A DNA stretch of 61,093 nucleotides from Phycisphaerae bacterium (lineage in GTDB: Bacteria > Planctomycetota > Phycisphaerae > UBA1845 > JAFGLZ01): assembly GCA_016927755.1 (NCBI GenBank), contig JAFGLZ010000171.1, positions 1-61,093 on the forward strand, in the 5' to 3' direction. Shown in pieces: positions 18,299 to 27,266 of this stretch. Within the stretch, counting starts at the first letter, position 1; the number at the start of each line of letters is the position of its first letter. The notes beneath the pieces are model-generated. The model did not search any database. It was not told the origin of the DNA and saw only the letters and a program-made list of their open reading frames with translations. Made by a program: the position numbers and the translations under genes.

Positions 18299-19687
18299 AT
18301 GGCAGCCGGTCGCAGCTATGAGCTCGTTCCCAGAGACGTTCCCCCTGTCGATACCCGATTCCGCCGAATCGCAACCAAGCTACCCGTCCCGGAATCGGTC
18401 CCGATCCTGGAGTCCCTCCGTCGGTGCGAGCCACAGAGCATGGAGGGCCAGCCCCCCGTCGTCTGGGACCACGCCGACGGATGCCAGGTCTACGACAAGT
18501 ACGGCAACATGTGGCTCGACTTCTCCAGCGGAGTCCTCGTGGCCAACGCCGGCCATGGACGCAAGGAGATCGCCGACGCCGTCGTCGCACAGGCCCAACA
18601 CGGGCTCCTCACCCACTACTGCTTCCCCGGTGAGCCTCGCATGGAGCTGGCAAAGCGGCTGGTCGAGCTCGCCCCGCCCTCCCTGGACAAGGCCTTCATC
18701 CTCACCACGGGCAGCGAGGCCGTCGAATGCACCATTAAGCTCTCTCGCGCCCACGGCCTGGCGGTCGGCGGACCCGACAAACGCGTGACCGTCAGCTTCA
18801 TGGGTTCCTTCCACGGCCGGACGCTCGCCGCGCAATTGGCCGGCGGAATCCCCGCCCTCAAGGAATGGATCGGCCCCCTCGACCCCGCCTTCGTTCAAGT
18901 GCCGTTCCCCGACGGATTCCGTTGCGAGAACACCAGCTTCGATCTGTTCGCCCAAACGCTCCAGGAAATGGCCATCCGACCCGAGCACGTCTGCGGCGTG
19001 CTCACCGAGACCTTCCAGGGCGGGTGCGCGAGCTTCCTCCCCGTCGAGTACATGAAGCGCCTTCGCGCCTGGTGCGATGAGCACGACGTCGTCTTGACCT
19101 GCGACGAGGTCCAGGCCGGCTTCGGCCGGACCGGAAAGCTCTGGGGATTCGAGCACTACGGCATCGTCCCCGACCTCATGCCGCTCGGTAAGGGCATCAG
19201 CAGCAGCCTGCCTATCTCAGCCGTCGTCGGAAAGGCCTCCCTGCTCAACCAATTCCCACCGGGCTCGATGACGAGCACCCACACCGGCAACCCGATCTGC
19301 GCGGCCGCCGCGGTCGCCAACATCGACCTCATTCTGAAGGAGAAGCTCATCGACCATGCTGCCACCGTCGGCGAAATCCTGCAGGGCCGGCTCCGGGAGA
19401 TCAAGGATCGCTTCAGCAACGCTATCGGCTGGGTCGACGGCAAGGGAATGGTCGCCGCCCTCCAGTGCGTCGTGCCTGGCACGAAAGACCCGGACCCCGA
19501 CCTCGCCTGGGACATCGTACGGAGATGCGTCGAGAGCGGCCTCCTGTTCTTCAGTCCGGTTGGAAAAGGTGGCGGCGCCGTCAAGGTCTGTCCGCCACTG
19601 TGCACCCCGGTCGAGGCGATCCGCGAGGGATGTCAGGTAATTAGCGAAAGCATCGCCTCGGCGCTGGCAGCGCGAGCCAAGGCGTAG
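18299..19687 (+). CDS. Class-III PLP-dependent aminotransferase (GabT-like)
   Basis: 462 residues of the acetylornithine/4-aminobutyrate aminotransferase family. Motifs include YDKYGNMWLDFSSGVLVANAGH, TTGSEAVECTIKLSR (phosphate-binding region), LTCDEVQAGFGRTGKLW (Asp contacting the PLP ring), and PLGKGISSSLP with the Schiff-base Lys298. GGAG lies about 8 bp before the ATG. It has its own promoter and no clear operon partner. It transfers an amino group from an omega- or alpha-amino acid to a keto acid. The precise substrate is not fixed; GABA-like or other omega-amino compounds are plausible. Confidence 0.88.
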   Translation: MAAGRSYELVPRDVPPVDTRFRRIATKLPVPESVPILESLRRCEPQSMEGQPPVVWDHADGCQVYDKYGNMWLDFSSGVLVANAGHGRKEIADAVVAQAQHGLLTHYCFPGEPRMELAKRLVELAPPSLDKAFILTTGSEAVECTIKLSRAHGLAVGGPDKRVTVSFMGSFHGRTLAAQLAGGIPALKEWIGPLDPAFVQVPFPDGFRCENTSFDLFAQTLQEMAIRPEHVCGVLTETFQGGCASFLPVEYMKRLRAWCDEHDVVLTCDEVQAGFGRTGKLWGFEHYGIVPDLMPLGKGISSSLPISAVVGKASLLNQFPPGSMTSTHTGNPICAAAAVANIDLILKEKLIDHAATVGEILQGRLREIKDRFSNAIGWVDGKGMVAALQCVVPGTKDPDPDLAWDIVRRCVESGLLFFSPVGKGGGAVKVCPPLCTPVEAIREGCQVISESIASALAARAKA

Positions 19688-19788
19688 GCATATCACGACC
19701 GAGGGGACTGCAGGGGGATATGAGTCGGCGCACGCATGTCACCCCTTATCCCCGATGGGGCGAACCAGGTGTCGCCGCAACAGCCAGA

Positions 19789-20184
19789 CTACTCTTTGGA
19801 TAGTGCTCGGACGCCCCGAACGTAGTACGGCTTGTTCTTAGGCTCCCAGGGCTGGCTCCCGCCGTTGAAGTTGTGCAAGAACGCGGCATGGTACGGGTCA
19901 ACCACCTTGCTCGACCAATACCGATCGCCCGTCCACTCGAACGGCGCAAGCCGACGCTCGACGACGTGGTCGTCGGAATGCAGCCCCTTGAACAGCTCCT
20001 TGAGCTCCTTGATGTCGGGCAGTCGCCAATCGGAGTGACCCGCTAGCGAGAGGTTCTTGCACGCCTCGACGGCCTGCTCCCATCTCATCGGGCCGGCGTC
20101 GGACTTCTGCCACATGAGCCCCGCTTTCGTGTCCGTGATCGTTCCGTCACCATTGTCGACGAGGACTTCGGTTTCCACTGCCAT
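19789..20184 (-). CDS. DUF1566 (Lcl C-terminal-like) protein
   Basis: 131 residues: DNGDGTITDTKAGLMWQK, then WEQAVEACKNLSLAGHSDWRLPDIKELKELF, and YWSSKV near the C-terminus. These are the hallmarks of DUF1566, a C-type-lectin-like fold of unknown role. The ATG at 20184 (MAVETEVLVDNGDGT) is chosen. The frame stays open upstream, but that part is low-complexity and lacks a ribosome site. There is no signal peptide, although many relatives are exported. It stands alone between genes on the opposite strand. Confidence 0.8.
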   Translation of the reverse strand: MAVETEVLVDNGDGTITDTKAGLMWQKSDAGPMRWEQAVEACKNLSLAGHSDWRLPDIKELKELFKGLHSDDHVVERRLAPFEWTGDRYWSSKVVDPYHAAFLHNFNGGSQPWEPKNKPYYVRGVRALSKE

Positions 20185-20469
20185 GTCTCGGCAACTCCGC
20201 TTACTCTCCGGGGGACTCCGCCTGCCAGGACTCCCACAAGGCTCACCACTGATCCGCCGGCGACCCGACCCGGGACCCGGCCCAATCGGAACGCCGCGAA
20301 AACGTCTAGGATAGGGCCCCATGCGGCGAAATCAAGCGGCCCGCTCCCCCGCGTCATCCGCATCGCCGCTGCCCCCTGGCCCCTCTCGGCTTGATTTCGG
20401 CACCCGCTCACGCCAGCATAGTGGCCTGCCGACTTGTGCCAATCGCGGAACCGACAGGAGTGATCGATC

Positions 20470-21402
20470 ATGGAACGTGTTCAACTGGGACGTACGGACA
20501 TCATGGTGAGCCCGATCTGCTTCGGCTGCTGGCAGATGGGCGGGACCTATTGGGGCCGGCTGCCCGAGGAAGACCTCGAGGCTGCCGTCCGACGTGGATT
20601 CGAGCTCGGCGTCAACTTCTACGACACCGCCGACGCATACGGCAACGGACACGGAGAAGAGGTCCTGGCCGACGGGCTCGACGGACTCCCCCGAGACCAG
20701 TACGTCCTGGCCACCAAGCTGTGTCATCACTGGCTGGACGAGCCCGGCTCCCCCCGCTACGAGGACCTTACCTACGATTACGTGATTTGGGAGTGCGAAC
20801 AATCGCTCAAGCGCCTTCGTACCGACTATATCGACGTCTACCTCGCCCACGCGTGGGAGCCGATGACGCATCCGTCAGAGACCTTCCTCGCCTTCGAGAA
20901 GCTCAAGAAGGATGGGAAGATCCGCTGTGCCGGCGTCAGCAACTGGACCGCCGAGCAGATCCGAACCGGACTGCGGTTCGGCCGGATCGACGTCTGCCAG
21001 CCGTGCTTCAACTTCTTCCAACGCGAAGCCGAGAAGGACGTCTTCCCCCTATGCATGGCCGAGGGGATCGGCGTGATGACCTGGGGGTCCCTGCGATTCG
21101 GGCTCCTGACCGGGAAGTACACCGGCCAAGAGACCTTCGACGACCTCCGAAAGACTGATCCCGACTTCCAGGGCCAGAAATTCAAGGAAAACGTCGAAAA
21201 GGTCAACAAGCTCAAGACGATCGCCGAATCGAAAGGAAAGACCGTCATCCAGTTGGTCATCCGGGCCATGATTCAGCATCCCGCCATCACGACCCCGATC
21301 GTCGGGATCAAACGCCCCGATCAGATCGAAGGCGCCGTGGGCGCCGTCGGTTGGAGCTTGACGCAGCAGGAGCTGTATGCCGTCCGAGACACGCTGGCCT
21401 AG
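20470..21402 (+). CDS. Aldo/keto reductase
   Basis: 310 residues, NADPH-dependent aldehyde/ketone reductase family. The catalytic tetrad is visible as Asp52 and Tyr57 (YDTADAYG), Lys83 (LATKL) and His127 (YLAHAW). The C-terminal NADP-binding segment TTPIVGIKRPDQIEGAVGA is also present. AGGAG lies about 10 bp before the ATG. The next gene starts 32 bp after, so they may be co-transcribed, but the link is not obvious. Substrate unknown. Confidence 0.92.
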   Translation: MERVQLGRTDIMVSPICFGCWQMGGTYWGRLPEEDLEAAVRRGFELGVNFYDTADAYGNGHGEEVLADGLDGLPRDQYVLATKLCHHWLDEPGSPRYEDLTYDYVIWECEQSLKRLRTDYIDVYLAHAWEPMTHPSETFLAFEKLKKDGKIRCAGVSNWTAEQIRTGLRFGRIDVCQPCFNFFQREAEKDVFPLCMAEGIGVMTWGSLRFGLLTGKYTGQETFDDLRKTDPDFQGQKFKENVEKVNKLKTIAESKGKTVIQLVIRAMIQHPAITTPIVGIKRPDQIEGAVGAVGWSLTQQELYAVRDTLA

Positions 21403-21434
21403 GACCCTGGGCCGGGGTCTCCGAGGTGTCGTAC

Positions 21435-24059
21435 ATGACGCGGAAGGAAGGTGGAACGACAACGCCCCATGAGACTCCCCCGGGCGTCGCTTCGCGCCGC
21501 CGCCGCCGGACCTGGCCCCTGGTGGCCATCGTCGTCATCGTCGTCGGTGCCGCCGTCGTCCTGCTGGTCTTCAGACAGCCCAGGCCCAAGCTCGCCGACC
21601 GAATCCAGGCCGAATCCGGCGCCCTCGCCGGCTGGAACGTCCTGCTGGTCAGCATGGATACCGTCCGCCGCGACCGGCTTCACTGCTACGGCCGGCGCGA
21701 AATCGATACCCCCGTCGTCGATCGACTCGCCCGAGAGGGCGTCCGTTTCGACCAGGCCGTTACCCCCGTGCCCATGACGCTCCCAGGGCATGCGTCCATG
21801 CTGACGGGACTGAACCCTCAACATCATGGCGCTCGCGTCAACGGAATGTTCCAACTCGACGAGAAGGTCCCCACCTTGGCCGGCACCTTACGCGGGAAAG
21901 GCTATCGCACGGGCGCCGTGATCGCCGCCTTCGTCCTCGATCGGCGCTTCGGCCTGGCCCGGGGCTTCGATCATTACGACGACGATCTCTCCACCGGCCG
22001 CCAGTCCTTCCAGTTCAGTTACCGCGAGCGACAGGCCGACCAGGTGAACGCCGCCGCGATCCAGTGGCTCCGGCAGAGCTCAAACAAGCCGTTCTTCCTC
22101 TTCGTCCACTACTTCGATCCGCACTGGCCATTCAACGCGCCCGAGCCGTTCGCAAGCAAGTACAAGAACAACGATCACGGGGACTACGACGGCGAAATCG
22201 CCTATACCGATCACCAGCTCGGCGAGCTCTTGAAGGAATTGAAGCGGTTGGGCGTCCGCGACCGCACCCTCATCGCAGTCACCAGCGATCACGGAGAGGG
22301 ACTGGGCGAGCATGATGAGAAGACGCATTCCCTGCTCCTCTACGATACCACCCTCCGCGTGCCATTGATCGTCGCCGCCCCGTCGCGGATCCCGCAAAAC
22401 CGGCTGGTCACGCGCCAGGTCGGTCTGATCGACCTGACGCCCACCATCCTCGACCTGCTGGGTGTGACGATCCCGACGGGACTCGACGGCGTCAGCCTGT
22501 TGGCTCCTCCCCCGGCGAGTCCGAGGCGGCTCTACATCGAGACTCTCGCCGGAGAGTTCATGCACGGGTGGGCGCCACTTGTCGGCGTCAGAGGCGAGGA
22601 TTACAAATTCGTGCTGGCGCCCAGACCGGAACTGTACGACCTCCGCGCCGATCCGAACGAGATGAACGACCTCTTCCGGAGCGACCGAGCCACTGCCTCA
22701 AAGCTCTACGACGCCCTGAAGGCAATGGTCGGAGGCGACCCCGAGCTGGTCACGCAAGTCGCCGCCAACCTCCCCATGGACGAGGACACGCGAAAAAGGC
22801 TCGGCGCACTCGGCTATCTCGTCACGACGACCTCGCCCACGACCACCAGTTCCAGACCGATGGCCCTGCCCGATCCGAAGGACATGATCCGGGCCCAGGC
22901 GCGCGTCCAAGAGGCCCAAACGCTGATGGGCAACGGCCAGAACCGAGAGGCGCTCCTCCTTCTCGAACCCTACATCACTGATCACCCGACCGACGGCACC
23001 GCCCTCCAGGTCCTCGGCGAGTGCTATCAGCGACTAGGAATGCTTGAGCAGTCCTTGGAGATCTACCGCCAAGCGACGAAACAGCCATTCGAAAAAGCCA
23101 CCGCATACGGTGGCGTTGGACTAGCGCTCTTCAGGCTCGGACGCCTGGACGAGGCCGAAGCTGCCTGCCGACAAGCGCTCGCCCTCGAGCCCGCCGCCGC
23201 CAAGGCCATCTTGACCCTCGGCCTGATCTGTACCGAACGGAAGCAGGATGACCAGGCGATGGCACATTTCCGCCGAATTCTCGAGATCAGCCGGGGAACC
23301 TTCGACGCCGATGCTTATATCGGGATGAGCAGGCTCCATATGGCTAGGGGCGACAAGGCCAAGGCCAAAGAGATGCTGGGCAAGGCCCTCGTCGTCGATC
23401 CCGACAACCGCGGGGCCATGGACGCAATGGCCGAGCTCGCCAAGACCGACGAGGACAAACAGTCCATCATGGCCGAACTTAAACGCAGAGTCGCATCCCG
23501 CCCCGATCCCACGCTCTTCCATCGACTGGGGCAGCTCGAGGCCGAGCAGAACCAGCACGAACAGGCCGTCGACAGCTTCCGAAAGGCGATCGAGCTCCGC
23601 GGCGATCGCGCCGAGACGCACCACGCCCTCGCCCGGTCGCTTCGCGCCCTCGGGAAGGACGATCAATCCCTGATGCACCTCCGCGAGGCCGTCAGATTGG
23701 ATCCGAAACTCGCCGCCGCCCAGGCCGATCTTGGATTGGCCCTGGCACAACGCAACCGACTGGATGAGGCCAGCAAGGCTTTCGAGCAGGCCGTGCTCAT
23801 CACGCCCGACTCCGCCGTCCGTCGCTACAACTGGGCGCTGATCCTCGCGAGAATGGGCAACGCCGCCGAGTCCGAGACCCAGTTGCGGGAAGCCGTCAGA
23901 CTGGAGCCCAACTTCCCCGCCGCCCACTATAACCTCGGTCTCGTGCTTCAAATGCAGGGACGAAACGAGGAGGCACGCAAGCATCTAGACCGCGCGATCG
24001 AGCTGAATCCCAAGCTGCGGCAGGCGGGCAAGACGACCCCTCAAGGCGCCGCGCCCTGA
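21435..24059 (+). CDS. Membrane-anchored sulfatase-fold protein with TPR repeats (copy 1)
   Basis: About 874 residues. The basic N-terminus and single helix (residues 27-46) anchor it in the membrane. Residues 65-400 are a sulfatase/alkaline phosphatase-superfamily domain with the metal Asp75 (LLVSMDTVRRDR) and VTSDHGEGLGEH. The nucleophile site reads PMTLPGHASMLTG, so the Cys/Ser that becomes formylglycine is Thr115 and the usual Arg is His. About ten TPR units make up the C-terminal 350 residues. The ATG at 21435 is preferred, with GAGGTG upstream. True sulfatase activity is doubtful; a Thr nucleophile recalls phosphoethanolamine-type transferases. Confidence 0.8.
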   Translation: MTRKEGGTTTPHETPPGVASRRRRRTWPLVAIVVIVVGAAVVLLVFRQPRPKLADRIQAESGALAGWNVLLVSMDTVRRDRLHCYGRREIDTPVVDRLAREGVRFDQAVTPVPMTLPGHASMLTGLNPQHHGARVNGMFQLDEKVPTLAGTLRGKGYRTGAVIAAFVLDRRFGLARGFDHYDDDLSTGRQSFQFSYRERQADQVNAAAIQWLRQSSNKPFFLFVHYFDPHWPFNAPEPFASKYKNNDHGDYDGEIAYTDHQLGELLKELKRLGVRDRTLIAVTSDHGEGLGEHDEKTHSLLLYDTTLRVPLIVAAPSRIPQNRLVTRQVGLIDLTPTILDLLGVTIPTGLDGVSLLAPPPASPRRLYIETLAGEFMHGWAPLVGVRGEDYKFVLAPRPELYDLRADPNEMNDLFRSDRATASKLYDALKAMVGGDPELVTQVAANLPMDEDTRKRLGALGYLVTTTSPTTTSSRPMALPDPKDMIRAQARVQEAQTLMGNGQNREALLLLEPYITDHPTDGTALQVLGECYQRLGMLEQSLEIYRQATKQPFEKATAYGGVGLALFRLGRLDEAEAACRQALALEPAAAKAILTLGLICTERKQDDQAMAHFRRILEISRGTFDADAYIGMSRLHMARGDKAKAKEMLGKALVVDPDNRGAMDAMAELAKTDEDKQSIMAELKRRVASRPDPTLFHRLGQLEAEQNQHEQAVDSFRKAIELRGDRAETHHALARSLRALGKDDQSLMHLREAVRLDPKLAAAQADLGLALAQRNRLDEASKAFEQAVLITPDSAVRRYNWALILARMGNAAESETQLREAVRLEPNFPAAHYNLGLVLQMQGRNEEARKHLDRAIELNPKLRQAGKTTPQGAAP

Positions 24060-24110
24060 CCGGGACCTTCCGCCGGCCAGCCCTGGGCCGACAACCGAGG
24101 ATCATCGAGC

Positions 24111-26627
24111 ATGACGGATGCCCCGCCCCAGCCTGAGAGTCAATCCTCCCCGACCCGAAAGCGGTGGCTCGTCTTGGCCCTGGCCCTCCTCCTTGCCGGC
24201 TTCGTCATCGTCGCGATGCTCTCTTTCAGGAACCGGGCCCGTCCAGGATTGGCCCCGCTCGCCGTCAAGCCGGGCGCTCTGGCCGGCTGGAACCTCCTGC
24301 TCGTCAGCCTCGATACCGTCCGCGCCGATCGGCTGGGATGCTACGGATACGCCCCCGCCGCCACCCCCGTCCTCGACGCGCTCGCCGCCGACGGAGTCCG
24401 ATGCCGCCAGGCCGTCGCGCCCGTCCCGCTGACCCTCCCGTCACACGCCAGCCTGCTCACAGGGCTCGACCCCCAGCACCACGGCGCCAGGACCAACGGC
24501 ATGTTCAAGGTGGGCGACAACGTCGCTCTGCTCGGCGAGATCCTCCATCCGCACGGATATCGCACCGGGGCCGTGATCTCGGCCTACGTCCTCGACCGAC
24601 GCTACGGCCTGTCCAGGGGCTTCGACGAATACCACGACGATCTCACCGGCGGCACACGTTCCTCGTCCTTCGGCTTTCGCGAGCGGACCGCCGAGCAGAC
24701 CAACGAGCTCGCCTTCCGTTGGCTCGACAGAAACGCCCGAGAGCGATTCTTCCTCTGGGTCCATTACTTCGATCCCCACGCGCCCTATACCCCTCCGGAG
24801 CCATACGCCAGTCGGTTTTCCGACCGACCCTACGATGGCGAGATCGCCTACGTCGACGAGCAGTTGGGCCGGCTGCTGACCAAGATCGAGAAGCTCGGCG
24901 CTATTGCGCGGACACTGGTCGTCGTCGTCAGCGATCACGGGGAGTCCCTCGGCGAGCACGGCGAGCTCACGCACGGCCTCATGATCTACGACGCCACGAT
25001 GCGCGTGCCCGTGATCCTCAGCGCCCCGGGCGTCCTGCCCGCCGGACTCGTCGTGGACCGCCAGGTCGGCTTGATCGACCTCGCCCCGACCGTGCTCGAT
25101 CTGCTGGGCGTGGCCGTGCCCGCGAAAATGGATGGACGAAGCCTCGTCCGAGCCTGGCAAGCGTCCCCCCGTGAACTCTATATCGAGTCCCTGGGCCCCA
25201 AGCTCCAGCACGCCTGGGCGCCGCTGATGGGGCTCCGCACGAATGCCGCGAAGTTCATCCTGGCTCCCAGGCCGGAGCTCTACGATCTCCGAATCGACCC
25301 CAACGAGCTCGACAATCTCATCGCCAAACGACGGCAGGAAGCCGAGCGGTGCCACCAACGCCTCAAGAGCATCCTCGGGCAGGACCCCCAGTTGGCCTCG
25401 GCCGCGCAGGGCAATCTGCCCATGGACGCCGCCGCGCGAGAACGGCTGAAAGGGTTGGGATACGTCTTCGAGGGTAAACGCCCACCGGCCACCCAAGAGA
25501 GCCTGCCCGATCCGAAGGACGTCATCGACCAGTGGGAGCTGATCCAACGCGCCCAAACGTTCTCGGATCGAGGCGAGCACGCGCGGGCCATCGCGGTGAT
25601 CGAGCCCCATCTAGAAGCCTATCCCGCCGACCTTCGCGCATGGGAAATCCTTGGCGAGGGCTACACCGCCCTCGGGCAAACCGCCAAGGCGCTCGACGCC
25701 TACCGACAAGCCGAATCGCTGTCACTCCGGAAAGTCGAGGTCCGATCGTGGATCGCCGCCGCCCTCACCGCCCTCGGTAGGTACGACGAGGCCGAGGCCG
25801 CCCTCCGACAGGCCCTCTCCGAGGACCCGACCTCGCCGCAGGCCCTGTTTGCCATGGCCTCCCTCCGAAACCGGCAGGGACGCCTGGACGAGGCGATGGA
25901 GCTCTACCGCAAGTGCATCGAGTGCGGCCGGGGAAGCTTCACCGGTTCGGCATACTTCAACCTCGGGGCGATCCACTTCCAGGCCGGTAGGATCGCCGAC
26001 GCCCGCAGCGCCTTCGAAAAGTCGCTCGAGGCAAATCCGGGTTACGCCCGTGCCGCGCGTGCCCTCGCCGAGCTGATGCGTCGCGAGGGTCGACGACAGG
26101 AAGCCATCGATCTCCTCCGGCGAACGACCGAAAGACGCGCCGACGCCGAGGTGCTCCTCGCGCTCGGGGAGCTCCTCATCGAAGACGGCAAGCCCGATCA
26201 GGCCAAGGACGCTCTGGAGCGAAGTCTCCGGCTCCGTCCCGACCTGCCAAAGGCCCGACTGTTCCTCGGCATCCTCCTGGCCGGTCAGGGAGACCCCACC
26301 CAGGCCGAAAGACAGTTTCGTGAGGCGATCCGGCTCGCGCCGCCGGATGCCGCTCCGCACTACAACCTCGGCGTCCTGCTGGCTAGGCAGGACAAGCTCG
26401 CCGAGGCCGTCCAGGCCTTCCGCGCCGCCATCGAGCGAGACCCCCGCCACGCCAACGCATATAACGCGCTCGGCCAAGCACTCATGACGCAAGGCCACCT
26501 CCCCCAGGCCGCCGAGGCGTTCCGCCACGCCCTCCGAATCAACCCCAAGCTTGATATCGCTCGCAAGAACCTGGATCAATGCACCACCATGCCCACGACC
26601 ACCACCTCTCCCCAAGTCCCGCCCTAA
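24111..26627 (+). CDS. Membrane-anchored sulfatase-fold protein with TPR repeats (copy 2)
   Basis: 838 residues, a tandem paralogue of the preceding gene with the same order: cytoplasmic basic start, membrane helix (19-38), sulfatase fold with Asp68, the site PLTLPSHASLLTG with Thr108 in place of Cys/Ser, VVVSDHGESLGEHGE, then TPR repeats to the end (NPKLDIARKNLDQC). It begins 51 bp after copy 1, so both are probably on one transcript. Retention of Thr and of the metal-site residues in both copies suggests a conserved, active, non-classical enzyme. The substrate is unknown. Confidence 0.8.
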   Translation: MTDAPPQPESQSSPTRKRWLVLALALLLAGFVIVAMLSFRNRARPGLAPLAVKPGALAGWNLLLVSLDTVRADRLGCYGYAPAATPVLDALAADGVRCRQAVAPVPLTLPSHASLLTGLDPQHHGARTNGMFKVGDNVALLGEILHPHGYRTGAVISAYVLDRRYGLSRGFDEYHDDLTGGTRSSSFGFRERTAEQTNELAFRWLDRNARERFFLWVHYFDPHAPYTPPEPYASRFSDRPYDGEIAYVDEQLGRLLTKIEKLGAIARTLVVVVSDHGESLGEHGELTHGLMIYDATMRVPVILSAPGVLPAGLVVDRQVGLIDLAPTVLDLLGVAVPAKMDGRSLVRAWQASPRELYIESLGPKLQHAWAPLMGLRTNAAKFILAPRPELYDLRIDPNELDNLIAKRRQEAERCHQRLKSILGQDPQLASAAQGNLPMDAAARERLKGLGYVFEGKRPPATQESLPDPKDVIDQWELIQRAQTFSDRGEHARAIAVIEPHLEAYPADLRAWEILGEGYTALGQTAKALDAYRQAESLSLRKVEVRSWIAAALTALGRYDEAEAALRQALSEDPTSPQALFAMASLRNRQGRLDEAMELYRKCIECGRGSFTGSAYFNLGAIHFQAGRIADARSAFEKSLEANPGYARAARALAELMRREGRRQEAIDLLRRTTERRADAEVLLALGELLIEDGKPDQAKDALERSLRLRPDLPKARLFLGILLAGQGDPTQAERQFREAIRLAPPDAAPHYNLGVLLARQDKLAEAVQAFRAAIERDPRHANAYNALGQALMTQGHLPQAAEAFRHALRINPKLDIARKNLDQCTTMPTTTTSPQVPP

Positions 26628-27177
26628 CCGGGCGGCGGCCTGACGCCGCTTTGAGTCGCCCCAGCGGGCGATGAGCACCCCCGAGGAAGCCAACCCCAAA
26701 CCCTTCCCACCTCCCTCTTCTTACTTCACTCCCCCGTTCACCCAAACACACCCCCACACCGTCCGCCGACCCCCTTATTCATATGACGCTGACATGAAGG
26801 CAGCGACCAGACTGGAACCGAGGATGCCATGCCCAGAACACCAAGGCTCGCGAGCGACAATGCCGAGGTCGAACTGACGCATACGCGACACGACCCTATT
26901 ATGGATGACGTAAACGGGAGTCGAGGTATCCAGGAAGGCGAAAGGGCCTGCACGTGCAGAGCGAGGGAAGATGCTGCATTCCGCGACATTGTGATACATC
27001 AGCCGGTCCCGGACCCGTCCGTGACGCCAAACTCGTCAGACGTGCCGGACCCAAATCGACCGGAGAACCCCCCCCTCGCTTATCGAGAATCAGGACACTC
27101 CTGGATACTGTGCGACAGTCCGACCCCGACGACGGCGGCGTGTGGCCCCCGGAAACCCTCCCGGTGGCAAAAAAAGA
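26628..27177. other. Intergenic region, no supported gene
   Basis: This part of the 639-bp gap between the second sulfatase-fold gene and the convergent GDSL gene has short open frames on both strands, but none has a ribosome site together with recognisable protein. A long plus-strand frame beginning at 26829 runs through the GDSL gene as its antisense shadow. The section 26770-27010 is less GC-rich than the coding flanks. The only clear signal is the terminator that follows. Confidence 0.45.
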
Positions 27178-27203
27178 GGCCCCGCTCTCGGAGAGCGGAG
27201 CCC
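27169..27203 (-). terminator. Rho-independent terminator of the GDSL gene
   Basis: Read on the minus strand: GGGCTCCGCTCT-CCG-AGAGCGGGGCC followed by TC and a run of seven T (27169-27175). It is 63 bp beyond the GDSL stop codon. Confidence 0.88.
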
Positions 27204-27266
27204 GCGCTTGGGTACTACTGGGTACCGTTTCATGCTGTGGCGCACCCGGGCGCCACGGTAGCCCGG

